Both the position numbers and the translations under genes were made by a program. Below the pieces are notes generated by a model. That model did no database searches, was not told the DNA's origin, and saw only the letters and a list, made by a program, of their open reading frames with translations. This document shows, in pieces, positions 34,599 through 42,863 of a stretch of DNA of 57,134 nt (position 1 is the stretch's first letter; each line of letters begins with the position of its first letter). Source of the stretch: Singulisphaera sp. (lineage in GTDB: Bacteria > Planctomycetota > Planctomycetia > Isosphaerales > Isosphaeraceae); NCBI GenBank assembly GCA_027451445.1, contig DAIDJG010000083.1, positions 1 to 57,134 of the forward strand, in the 5' to 3' direction.

Positions 34599-34901
34599 AT
34601 GCTTCCACAATTGGGCCTGCTGGAAATGATGGTCGTCATGGGAGTGGCCGTGCTCCTGTTCGGGAAGCGGCTTCCCGAGGTCGGCCGGTCGCTGGGTAAA
34701 GGGATCATCGAGTTCAAGAAAGGCCTGCGCGGGATCGAGGATGGGTTCGACATCTCGTCCCACTCGACGAGCCATCGCTACGACGATCGCCCCCGCACGA
34801 GCACGAGCGATCACGTTGAAACGTCCGTGCCGAAATTCGAGGCCCCGACCTCTGCGCCAGTCCCGCAAATGGAATACGAACCCCAACCCGCCCAGGACTG
34901 A
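34599..34901 (+). CDS. TatA-family protein (second copy)
   Basis: A 100-residue TatA/E-type protein: LPQLGLLEMMVVMGVAVLLF, hinge FGKRLPEV, amphipathic helix GRSLGKGIIEFKKGLRG. The tail is Ser/Pro-rich and longer than in the preceding gene, approaching TatB length but without its signature Glu pattern. It lies 72 bp after tatA and ends 37 bp before the convergent thioesterase gene. Confidence 0.86.
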   Translation: MLPQLGLLEMMVVMGVAVLLFGKRLPEVGRSLGKGIIEFKKGLRGIEDGFDISSHSTSHRYDDRPRTSTSDHVETSVPKFEAPTSAPVPQMEYEPQPAQD

Positions 34902-34938
34902 ACGCCAAACGCTCTGCCGAGAGCGCGCAGTGTGCGAG

Positions 34939-35466
34939 TCAAACGTCCGGTTTCTGGTCCGACGGTCCGTGCACTCCCTGCTGAACCGCTTCGGCCCGTC
35001 GCGCGAGGCGGACGGCCTGGCGAGCACGGGCTGCGGTGTCTCGAAGGTAATCCTCTTCCGTCTCGAGCCGAAGCGGGGGAACGGGACACGGTCGCCCCGC
35101 GTCATCGAGCGCGACGTAGAGGCCATAGCCGATGGCGACCTGTCTGCGCTCGCCGCTCTCGAGTCGCTCGGCGAAAATCTCCACGCGGGACTCGATGGAC
35201 GTACGGCCGACGTGGCTGACTTCGGCCAACACCTCGACGCGTTCACCCACGAGAACGGGTTGGAGAAAGGTGAAGGAGTCGATCGCGGCCGTGGTGACGC
35301 GTCCGCCGCCCGCGTGTCGGAGCGCGGCGATGGCGCCGCACTCGTCGGCGACCTTCAGCAAAACGCCGCCATGAATGGTCCCGACGAAATTCGCGTGGCA
35401 CGGCTCGGTGATGAACGACAGGCTGAGCCGCGACTCAGCCGGCGATTTGGCGCGATCGTCTGCCAC
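34939..35466 (-). CDS. Acyl-CoA thioesterase (hotdog fold, YciA/BACH-like)
   Basis: A 175-residue soluble hotdog protein. The motif ANFVGTIHGGVLLKVADECG contains the usual catalytic acid (Asp) next to the HGG loop, and VTTAAIDSFTFLQPVLVGE matches the second strand/helix pattern. It hydrolyses acyl-CoA thioesters in the cytosol. GTG 35466 has GAGGG 6 nt upstream. The C-terminus (about 30 residues) is charged and helix-like. It is alone on its strand. Confidence 0.88.
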   Translation of the reverse strand: MADDRAKSPAESRLSLSFITEPCHANFVGTIHGGVLLKVADECGAIAALRHAGGGRVTTAAIDSFTFLQPVLVGERVEVLAEVSHVGRTSIESRVEIFAERLESGERRQVAIGYGLYVALDDAGRPCPVPPLRLETEEDYLRDTAARARQAVRLARRAEAVQQGVHGPSDQKPDV

Positions 35467-35584
35467 GGCAACCCTCGCAGAGACCTTGGGGTCTCATTCT
35501 TAAGGCATCATTTCCGTTCGAGATGATCCTACGGTTCGCCCCCACTCGCGGCCAGTCGATTCCGAGCCCGGGAGATTCCCAACG

Positions 35585-36130
35585 ATGGTCGAGGATGACT
35601 TATTGGGGCTCATCGACCCCGTTCTCAAAGGTCTGGGAGCGGTTGTCGAAGAAGGGGAAGAATTCCGGCAGCCACCCCTCGACGTCTTGCGTTATTATCG
35701 TCGCAAGGTGCGGCTGAACTGGGTCCCGCTGGTCGGTTCGGCGCTGCACGTCGTCGCAGTCGTCCGACAGCCCGTGGACATCGGGTTCTCAGCCGCCGAA
35801 TACACCAAACTGCTGACCCGGTTGGCCATGGCCGTGAATAGCCGTTTCCCCCCTTGGCGCAAACCGAGGGCGCTGGCACTCGGATTGACGACCGTGATCC
35901 TGACGCCGGAACCGATCCGCCCTGAGGACGATGCGACACTCGGCGGAGTGCTCGGTAACCTGAGTCGCCAGCGTGCGGTGCTGGTGGGGCTCATACGTCT
36001 CAATTTGGGCCAGGAGGCGCTTTCGTTCGCCCTCAGCGGAAACCCCGAGGGGCTCTTTTCCGAGCCGGAGCGGCTCGTCGATACGCTCACTCCCCATTTC
36101 CGCCGCTTCGTGCCGCTGATGGAACTTTGA
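35585..36130 (+). CDS. Hypothetical protein
   Basis: A 181-residue protein with no recognised domain. It has a helix-rich N-terminus (MVEDDLLGLIDPVLKGLGAV) and mixed alpha/beta sequence (ALHVVAVVRQPVDIGFSAAE, ALGLTTVILTPEPIRPEDDA), without signal peptide or membrane helix. ATG 35585 has GGGAG about 10 nt upstream. Its stop overlaps the TTG that could start the next gene by 4 bp (TTGA). Possibly cotranscribed with the desulfurase-like gene. Confidence 0.6.
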   Translation: MVEDDLLGLIDPVLKGLGAVVEEGEEFRQPPLDVLRYYRRKVRLNWVPLVGSALHVVAVVRQPVDIGFSAAEYTKLLTRLAMAVNSRFPPWRKPRALALGLTTVILTPEPIRPEDDATLGGVLGNLSRQRAVLVGLIRLNLGQEALSFALSGNPEGLFSEPERLVDTLTPHFRRFVPLMEL

Positions 36131-36168
36131 ACGGCGATCCGACCGTCCTCCAACTTCGGGGTTCGCTC

Positions 36169-37416
36169 ATGACCATGCCCAGCGATCGTTCGGTCCGCTC
36201 CACGTTGGAAATTCGCGCGGAATTCCCGGCCCTGGAGCGCAGGCTTGGGGAGCACCCGGTAGCGTATTTCGACGGTCCCGGCGGCACCCAGGTTCCTCGC
36301 GCGGTCGCCGAATCGATGGTGGACTATCTCTACCACCACAACGCCAACACCCACTGGGCGTTCCCCACCAGCGCCGAGACCGACGCCGCGATGGATCACG
36401 CTCGCAGCGCCCTTGCAGACTTCGTGAACGCCGCCCCCGACGAAATCGCCTTCGGGGCCAATATGACAACCTTGACGTTCCACCTGGCGCGCGCCCTGGG
36501 CCGCGGGTGGGGGCCAGGTGATGAAATCGTCGTGACGGAGCTGGATCACCACGCGAACGTGGCCCCCTGGCACGCGCTTGCGAGCGAGCACGGAGTGACC
36601 GTCCGGATGGTGCGAATGCATCCTGAATCCGGCGAGCTGGACCTCGAAGATCTGGATCGCCAGGTCACGGAGCGTACGCGGTTGGTGGCGATTGGCGCCG
36701 CCTCGAATGCCCTGGGCACGATCAGCGACGTTGCACGCGTCGTGCGTTTGGCTCACATCGTTGGTGCGCAGACATTCGTGGACGCCGTCCACTTTGCGCC
36801 TCACCGCCTCGTCGATGTGCGGGCCTGGGACTGCGATTTCCTGGCGTGCTCGGCGTACAAGTTCTACGGACCCCATGTCGGCGTGCTCTACGGCAAGCGT
36901 GACGCTCTGGCTGCACTCGACGTTCCCAAGCTCCAGCCGGCGCCCGATACGGTACCCGACCGGCTGGAAACGGGGACCAAGAATCACGAGGGCATTGTCG
37001 GAAGTGCCGCCGCCGTTGACTTCCTGGCGGGCCTAGCGGACGGGGCGAACCGTCGCGAGCGGCTCCAGGCTGCGTTCGAAGCACTTCATGTGCGAGGCTC
37101 AGTGCTACTGGAGCGTCTGTGGCGCGGTCTCGAGGAGATCCCGAGCGTTCGCCTCTTCGGTCCACCGCCGGAGAGACCGCGCACGCCGACGGTTTCGTTC
37201 ACGATGGGCCGACTCCCCGCGGCCGACGTCAGTTCACGCCTCGCTGCACGCGGCATCTTCGTCTCGCATGGGGACTTCTACGCGTCAACGGTCGCGGAGC
37301 GGCTCGGTCAAGCCCGTGACGGCTTCGTCCGGATCGGGTGCGCGTGCTACAGCACCGAGGAAGAAATCGATCGGCTCCTCAACGGGCTCCGCGCCATTGC
37401 GCGTAAAGCAACCTGA
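36169..37416 (+). CDS. Cysteine desulfurase-like PLP enzyme (aminotransferase class V, VC1184 type)
   Basis: A 415-residue fold-type I PLP protein (429 from a TTG at 36127 that overlaps the upstream stop). The Schiff-base Lys is in SAYKFYGPH; the phosphate/aldehyde contacts lie in NMTTLTFHLARAL, TELDHHAN and DAVHFAPH. It resembles cysteine-desulfurase-like proteins (TIGR01976) rather than NifS/SufS, and the active-site Cys loop was not recognised, so desulfurase activity is uncertain; selenocysteine lyase or aminotransferase are alternatives. It is followed by a GyrI-like gene. Confidence 0.86.
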   Translation: MTMPSDRSVRSTLEIRAEFPALERRLGEHPVAYFDGPGGTQVPRAVAESMVDYLYHHNANTHWAFPTSAETDAAMDHARSALADFVNAAPDEIAFGANMTTLTFHLARALGRGWGPGDEIVVTELDHHANVAPWHALASEHGVTVRMVRMHPESGELDLEDLDRQVTERTRLVAIGAASNALGTISDVARVVRLAHIVGAQTFVDAVHFAPHRLVDVRAWDCDFLACSAYKFYGPHVGVLYGKRDALAALDVPKLQPAPDTVPDRLETGTKNHEGIVGSAAAVDFLAGLADGANRRERLQAAFEALHVRGSVLLERLWRGLEEIPSVRLFGPPPERPRTPTVSFTMGRLPAADVSSRLAARGIFVSHGDFYASTVAERLGQARDGFVRIGCACYSTEEEIDRLLNGLRAIARKAT

Positions 37417-37488
37417 ATGGAAGTCCGTCGATAAGGACGTGACGGGAATCCGAGGTTTTCGCTCAACCCGCCGGGTAGGCGACTGAAC

Positions 37489-37953
37489 ATGATCGAGACG
37501 CCACAAATCGTCCAAACGACTGGTCAACTGATGGCGGTCATCCGCCTCACTGTCCCCCGCGCGGAGATCCGCAACGTCATGGGGCCGGGACTTGCGGAGC
37601 TCAAGGCGACCGTCGAGGCGCAGGGGATCGCACACCCTGGCCCCTGGTTTACGCATCATTTGCGAATGGACCCCGCCATTTTTGATTTCGAGATCTGTGT
37701 CCCGGTCACGGCGACGGTGACCGCCACCGGTCGCGTGCAGCCGGGAGAATGGCCCGCGATCAAGGTCGCGCGCACGGTCTACCACGGGCCCTACGAAGGA
37801 TTGGGCTCCGCCTGGGGCGAATTCGACGCATGGATCGTGGCCCAGGGACTCAAACCCACGCCGGACCTCTGGGAGTGTTACGTCGCCGGTCCGGAATCGA
37901 GCTCCGATCCCGCTGCCTGGCGTACGCAGCTCAACCGCCCTTTGACCGATTAG
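37489..37953 (+). CDS. GyrI-like small-molecule-binding domain protein
   Basis: A 154-residue protein of the GyrI-like/effector-binding fold (SOUL-like barrel). It has QTTGQLMAVIRLTVPRAEIR at the start, and HGPYEGLGSAWGEFDAWIVA, PTPDLWECYVAGPESSSDP near the end, the typical Y-x-G...WE-x-Y pattern with the Glu that sits in the binding pocket. It binds hydrophobic cations in some members; alone, it may sequester or hydrolyse ligands. It lacks the AraC DNA-binding half. Confidence 0.83.
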   Translation: MIETPQIVQTTGQLMAVIRLTVPRAEIRNVMGPGLAELKATVEAQGIAHPGPWFTHHLRMDPAIFDFEICVPVTATVTATGRVQPGEWPAIKVARTVYHGPYEGLGSAWGEFDAWIVAQGLKPTPDLWECYVAGPESSSDPAAWRTQLNRPLTD

Positions 37954-38008
37954 TGCCAATGCGGCGCCAGGCCGGGCAGCTCGGTGAGAATCGAGCCTCG
38001 TCGCACGG

Positions 38009-39994
38009 CTATTCTCCTGCGACGTTGAAGAGCAGTTTTCGAACCGAAAAACTGTCCGAACCCGAGAACACGAGGTGAAGTGTTTTCCCATCGGCGCTCA
38101 TCCACTTCGTGGGCAAAGCGCACGATTCGCCGGGGTTCGTGTCCCAGCTCTTGGTTTGGAAGACGGTCGACCACGGGCCCCATGGCTCGGGCGCGTCGTA
38201 AATGCCGAAGCTCGCTCGGACAGAGGCGTCGCTACCCGTCTGACAGAGGAGATAACGCTTCAGGCCCGCGTCGTAACTCACACTCGAGCGGTAGCAGGCC
38301 CCAGGGTTCTCAAAGACAGCGCCCCGCTTTGTAATGTCCGCGGTCCAGACCGGGGCTCCTTGCTCGTCCCGATGTTCGAAGAACTCATACGCCGATCGAT
38401 CGCGTACCCGAGATTTGGGAACGCGCGCGAGAACCAGGGCGTCGGCCAGCGCATAGGCACTATCGGAATCGTGTGAGTAGAGGTAGACGTAATCGTCCCG
38501 GGCGCCTGCATAGTTTTTGCCGAAGTTCAAAAACGTCGGACAGCCGAAGCTTGTGGTGAAGGCCCAATCGTTGACTTGCCAGGTCCTCGCGTGGTCGCTC
38601 GACCAGGCGAGACGTGCGTTTCCCGCGTTGCGCACCAGCATATAGAGCTCGCCGTCGACCATGAGCAGTCCACTGGCCTTCCAGCCAGCATGACCGTCGC
38701 CTTTCCGTTCTCCGCTGGGCGAGCGAATGTTGAATCCGTGGAACGCCTCCGGGCCCCCCTCGACGCGTGCCAAGCCGAGACTCAGCTTTTCCGGTACTTT
38801 GGGGTCGAAGCCAGTGCCGTCGCCATAGGCGGTGTAGAGATGTCCGTCGTCGGCCCAGGTCATCGGCCAGTTATCACTGTCGCGCGCGGCACGGACGATC
38901 GACTCCAGGGGGGACCAGGTGACCCCCTTAATGACAGGACTCCTGGGCGCGGGCGCGGTGATGGCGTCGGCGACTTGCTTGAACAGGCCTCCGACCTTCT
39001 CTTCCCACGCATCGGTGAAGGGCGGCATCTGCGATTTCGTCGAGCCCGTGCCCAGACGCACCACCACGAGGTCGAGACTGGGGCAGACGGCGAGAATGCT
39101 GTCACCCAGGCCAAGCGCCCAGTAAAGATCGCGCGGGAGGCCGGGAAGAATCCCTTTCGCGTTGCTTCCCCAGTAGAACGCGTAGTAGGGATAAGGCGCG
39201 GGCAGATCCGTCGGTTGCGTGGCGGCGCGGATGTACGAGGCGGAGAGGATCCGATCGCCGTCCCACATCCCATCCCGCAGATAGAGATAACCGATTCGCG
39301 CCAGGGCGCGATGCGTGATTGTGATGCCTGACGCAAACTCGCGGGTCTTGAGCCCGTCGATCGTCTTGGGACGATACGCGTTGTCCCGCCAGCGCCATTC
39401 GGAAGGCGGTACGCCGATCGGATCGAGGATCCTGCGCTTCACGACGTCCTTGAGATCTTTACGGAAGCGTAGGGTCAGCGTGTCGGCGAGGATGTTTGCG
39501 GTATCGTTACTATAAATCCCCTTCGTTCCGGGCCGGTAGACGAGCTTGGCGGGGCGCGCGTCGTCGAACCCCGCCGTCATCGTCGCGAGCTCCCGGATCG
39601 TGATCTCGGCCAGCCAGTCGTGCACCGCCTCAGGTTGACCCGCCCCCAGCGCGGGGAAATGGTGAACCGCCTGGTCGTCGAGCTTCACCAGACCGTCGTT
39701 AATCGCTAGCCCGAGTACCGTGGCGCCGAAGGCTCCCTTCGTCGCCGACTTGATGTCGGCCAGCGCGTCCACGGGTCCCCACTCTTTGACGAGATATCCA
39801 TGACGGATGACACAGCCGGATGCACCGCCATACTTCTGAGCGTACGCCTCCGCCTTGTCGAGGCCTGCGCTCGACATGCCTTGGCTTTCAGGCGTTGCGA
39901 CCGGCCACTCGCGGGCGGGGAACTCAACGGCGCTCACTGGTCCCATCAGCGCGAGCAGAAAAAGGAAACAACAGCAATGTCTTTGGTTGATCAT
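38009..39994 (-). CDS. Secreted beta-lactamase-fold serine hydrolase fused to a DUF4185-like domain
   Basis: A 661-residue exported protein with signal peptide (MINQRHCCCFLFLLALMGP). The N-terminal half is a class-C-like serine hydrolase: Ser83-x-x-Lys86 in IKSATKGAF and Tyr161-Ser-Asn163 in GIYSNDTAN. The C-terminal half (about 350-660) has repeated propeller-like signatures, such as WADDGHLYTAYGDGTGFD, LARVEGGPEAFHGFN, ARLAWSSDHARTWQVND and LKRYLLCQTGSD, which match DUF4185-type glycoside-hydrolase-like domains. The fusion suggests a carbohydrate or ester hydrolase. ATG 39994 lacks a good Shine-Dalgarno. Confidence 0.78.
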   Translation of the reverse strand: MINQRHCCCFLFLLALMGPVSAVEFPAREWPVATPESQGMSSAGLDKAEAYAQKYGGASGCVIRHGYLVKEWGPVDALADIKSATKGAFGATVLGLAINDGLVKLDDQAVHHFPALGAGQPEAVHDWLAEITIRELATMTAGFDDARPAKLVYRPGTKGIYSNDTANILADTLTLRFRKDLKDVVKRRILDPIGVPPSEWRWRDNAYRPKTIDGLKTREFASGITITHRALARIGYLYLRDGMWDGDRILSASYIRAATQPTDLPAPYPYYAFYWGSNAKGILPGLPRDLYWALGLGDSILAVCPSLDLVVVRLGTGSTKSQMPPFTDAWEEKVGGLFKQVADAITAPAPRSPVIKGVTWSPLESIVRAARDSDNWPMTWADDGHLYTAYGDGTGFDPKVPEKLSLGLARVEGGPEAFHGFNIRSPSGERKGDGHAGWKASGLLMVDGELYMLVRNAGNARLAWSSDHARTWQVNDWAFTTSFGCPTFLNFGKNYAGARDDYVYLYSHDSDSAYALADALVLARVPKSRVRDRSAYEFFEHRDEQGAPVWTADITKRGAVFENPGACYRSSVSYDAGLKRYLLCQTGSDASVRASFGIYDAPEPWGPWSTVFQTKSWDTNPGESCALPTKWMSADGKTLHLVFSGSDSFSVRKLLFNVAGE

Positions 39995-40053
39995 GGAAGA
40001 ATAAGGTAGGAATTACGCAGTTGGAATCACCACGCCGTCGGGAGCAGCGTGCC

Positions 40054-40103
40054 CTCGTTCCCACGCTCCCGCGTGGGAATGCAGTCTTGACCGCTCTGCG
40101 GTC
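40054..40103 (+). repeat. REP-like two-hairpin repeat, forward copy
   Basis: A 9-bp stem (TTCCCACGC, loop TCCC, GCGTGGGAA) within 40054-40082 is followed by a second stem (GACCGC, loop TCT, GCGGTC) at 40089-40103. The 40054-40082 part matches the 40196-40224 copy perfectly in inverse orientation. Confidence 0.75.
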
Positions 40104-40174
40104 GCCCCAACGGTGCGTTTGCTGGGCCAGGTGAGGCGTTGCCAGTACCCGTCGGTGAAACCTAACGCGGAAGA

Positions 40175-40224
40175 CGACGCAGAGCGTCGAAGACGGCATT
40201 CCCACGCGGGAGCGTGGGAACGAG
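40175..40224 (-). repeat. REP-like two-hairpin repeat, inverse copy
   Basis: The inverse of the first copy: 29 bp identical as reverse complement (40196-40224), then a second stem CGACGC-AGA-GCGTCG at 40175-40189. The second stem differs in sequence but keeps pairing and the TCT/AGA loop. The two copies lie 113 bp apart in a gene-free stretch (39995-40491) between a divergent gene pair. Confidence 0.75.
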
Positions 40225-40491
40225 GATTTCCGTGTGAGGCGCACCAAAACGTCAACTTCGTAACTCCTATAACGATTTTTGCTGAGAATGAACGGGGGCG
40301 TGTCAGGCTTTTCGTTGCTGGTGTCATCGAGCGGTTTTGAATTCTTCGGCGAATCCGCATGCAAACGCAAGCGACCGCGACGACTTTGCGAATCGCGCCG
40401 TAACCCAACGAATTCACGACCGAACCGACGATTCGCCTGGTATCATCCTGTGCAAAGCATTGGGTTTGCAACAGGGTAGAAGGGGCGCACC

Positions 40492-41652
40492 ATGCAAGGG
40501 CCATTACGCGCGAATCGACGCGCTGTCCCATCCGTATGCCTCTCGCGTCGGAACGCGTTGCGCCTTTCGGCGGCGTCTCTCGTTGGCTGGTACGCGGGAC
40601 GGGCTGGGTTCACGGCCGATGCGGTCCCTCCGCTCAATGAGCGGATTCAGGTAGCGGCTGAGCGATCACCGCTGAGCATGCGCTTCACGGGGACCTCTGC
40701 GGCGGACTGCCGCGCCTGGCAGGACGCATTCGCCGCGAAACTCCGGTCGCTGCTAGGTCCGCACCAACCTCCGTCGGACTGGAAACCGGTTCTCGAGGCG
40801 TCGGTGACTCGCGACGATCATGTACGTGAGCAATGGTTGCTGACGGCCGATGGCGTCGATTCGGTTCCCGTGTATCTGTTGCGTCCCAAAACGGAGACCA
40901 AAGGCAAGACGTTGCCGGGAATCATGGCGGTGCACGGGCATGGATCGTTTGGTAACGATCCTGTGGCGGGGGTTGATGACACGCCCGCCCTGCGCAACGC
41001 GATTTCCTCGTGCCAGTACGACTACGGCCGGCAGCTCGTACGTCGCGGGTACGTCGTCGCCGCGCCGTGCCTAACGCCGTTCGGTCGTCGGCTCACCGGC
41101 GGTCACGCGAACACACGGCAAGGAGACGCGTGTGGCGCAGCCTTCATCAGCCTCCAACTCCTCGGTCGCTTACTGATGGCTGACAACCTGCGCGACATTC
41201 TCTGGAGCATCGAGTTCCTTGCCTCTCGCGAAGGGGTCGATCGGGAACGGCTGGGGTGTGTCGGGCTGTCGTACGGCGGTCGGATGACGATGCTGACGGC
41301 CGCCCTCGAGCCTCGGATCAAGGTTGCCGCGGTTTCCGGCGCTTTGAACTGTCTTCAGGAGCGCGTGGCGACCGGCCACAGCGCCGGGTGCCAGGTGATC
41401 CCCAACCTGCTCGCGTTCGGTGACGTCCCGGAAATTGGATCGCTGATTGCGCCGAGGCCTTGCGTCTGGGAAGTGGGAACTCGGGATGGCTTGATCGCGC
41501 CGGAATGGGCCGAGACCGCCCTCACGCGACTGCGGAAGGCTTACCATGCGTTCGGAGCGGAGCACGCGCTTCAGGTCGATCGTTTCGACGGGGGACACGA
41601 ATGGCACGGCGCGATGGCGTATCCACTGCTCGATCGGATCCTGAAGCCATGA
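40492..41652 (+). CDS. Tat-exported alpha/beta hydrolase (dienelactone/acetyl-esterase-like)
   Basis: A 386-residue exported hydrolase with a twin-arginine signal (SRRNALRLSAASLVGWYAG). The nucleophile elbow is GLSYGGRMT, the oxyanion strand VHGHGSFG, the acid likely in EVGTRDGLIAPE and His in FDGGHEWHG, matching the abhydrolase_7-like/xylan esterase group. ATG 40492 has GAAGGGG 7 nt upstream. It fits with the Tat genes in the window, although these are 6 kb away. It is divergent from the beta-lactamase-fold gene. Substrate unknown; likely esters of plant or algal polysaccharides. Confidence 0.83.
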   Translation: MQGPLRANRRAVPSVCLSRRNALRLSAASLVGWYAGRAGFTADAVPPLNERIQVAAERSPLSMRFTGTSAADCRAWQDAFAAKLRSLLGPHQPPSDWKPVLEASVTRDDHVREQWLLTADGVDSVPVYLLRPKTETKGKTLPGIMAVHGHGSFGNDPVAGVDDTPALRNAISSCQYDYGRQLVRRGYVVAAPCLTPFGRRLTGGHANTRQGDACGAAFISLQLLGRLLMADNLRDILWSIEFLASREGVDRERLGCVGLSYGGRMTMLTAALEPRIKVAAVSGALNCLQERVATGHSAGCQVIPNLLAFGDVPEIGSLIAPRPCVWEVGTRDGLIAPEWAETALTRLRKAYHAFGAEHALQVDRFDGGHEWHGAMAYPLLDRILKP

Positions 41653-41767
41653 TGCACGCGCGACGTTCAGTCGCGAGTCTCCCACCAGCACGCTTTGTTG
41701 CGTCTGCCGACCATCCAGCGTTGTCAATTCCTGGACCGAACCCGCGAGCCCGCCCGCTCAATAAATC

Positions 41768-42331
41768 CTAATCCTGCGGACCTTTGCGAGAAGAGAGGGA
41801 ACCCGACCGCAGTCTTAGCTCGGTGCGGAGCTTGAACACCAGGTAGATGACGATTGCGAGATTCACTGCGAAGACAGACAACCGTAAGTCTGTATACTTT
41901 TTGTGGATCTCGTAGCCCTCCAGCGGCAGCAGTGATCCCGAGGCTACGATCGTCAGGTAGCCGGCCCAGAGGCGTTTGAAGAACAGCCCGGCTCCTTCGA
42001 CGAAATGGAGCGCCGCGTAAAAGAACGTCCCAGCGCCGATGGCCCGGATATGGGCTCGGTCGAGCCCCGCGACGCGCTCGAGCACCTCGTGGACCAGGCG
42101 GTTCTCGGGGTCGAGGTGCATCCGGCTCACGAAATGGTCGAGCAATGCGCCTGTGTCTCCGTTCAACAGGCGGAAGATGCCGAAGCCGGCGGCGGCGAGG
42201 AACAGCCCGCTGGTGAATTTCATCGCGCCGACGACTCGGAGGCCGAACAGGCTATTCTCCGGTCCGTAGGCCACGACCGTGTTCTGGTGCCCGCGTGTAA
42301 CACCCTCGATCTTTAAGTCACCTTGCTCCAT
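41768..42331 (-). CDS. DUF2127 family membrane protein
   Basis: A 187-residue protein with about four hydrophobic segments (MKFTSGLFLAAAGFGIFRLL, AGTFFYAALHFVEGAGLFF, LTIVASGSLLPLEGYEIHKK, and a final LSVFAVNLAIVIYLVFKL), following the DUF2127 pattern. ATG 42331 has GGAG 8 nt upstream and so is favoured over ATG 42343 or 42385. Function unknown. It diverges from a methyltransferase remnant. Confidence 0.78.
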   Translation of the reverse strand: MEQGDLKIEGVTRGHQNTVVAYGPENSLFGLRVVGAMKFTSGLFLAAAGFGIFRLLNGDTGALLDHFVSRMHLDPENRLVHEVLERVAGLDRAHIRAIGAGTFFYAALHFVEGAGLFFKRLWAGYLTIVASGSLLPLEGYEIHKKYTDLRLSVFAVNLAIVIYLVFKLRTELRLRSGSLSSRKGPQD

Positions 42332-42408
42332 CGAATGCTCCATCGGAGGTTGACGGTGGACCCATTTCCGGCCCGTCGCCGGCATGCGAGGGCATCAGGA
42401 GAGCCAAT

Positions 42409-42720
42409 ATGATGCCGCAGCAACCGGCTCGCGTGACCAGCGGCTACTTGGTTCGCACAGGCCGTGCGACTGGCGGTCAAACCGGCTCTCGTCAATCGAC
42501 ATGCAGGGCTGCCCGCGCGACACGGAGACTCTGGCCCGTGCGACCAAGAACGATCCACGATCACTCTACCGGGTGGTGCAGGAGCTGGCCAGCGCGGGCG
42601 CTTTCATGGAACCGATGTTTGGACACCTTGCCCTTACGTGCCTCGCCGAACGCGCTGAGACTCACGGCGACAGCCGACGCATGCGGCCTCCTCCTGCGAG
42701 GTCTCAACACCAGTTGACGC
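42409..42720 (+). pseudogene. Decayed O-methyltransferase N-terminal fragment
   Basis: An intact start (ATG 42409, GGAG about 8 nt upstream) opens MMPQQPARVTSGY, then a single inserted T near 42453 shifts the frame; continuing in the shifted frame gives WFAQAVRLAVKPALVN. A second shift near 42505 leads to DTETLARATKNDPRSLYRVV and ELASAGAFMEP, then GHLALTCLAER. Together this is the dimerisation domain of acetylserotonin/hydroxyneurosporene O-methyltransferases. The SAM-binding domain is absent. At least two frameshifts and a 3' deletion make it dead. Confidence 0.7.
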
Positions 42721-42863
42721 ATCTTCTTGAAGCCGCCGCACTTCCGGTCGAAACGGACTGCCATTGCCCGAAACTGGGCGAATGTCTATCCTCCTGGTGA
42801 CTGCGGACTGAATGCTTCGCGCAGGGAAGCGGCGAGCGTGCGGTCCGATCTATCTCGGGACGA

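Noticed and set aside
35695-36987. - strand frame of 430 codons across the desulfurase-like gene
   Set aside because: Antisense shadow; the + strand protein has the PLP Lys and family motifs.
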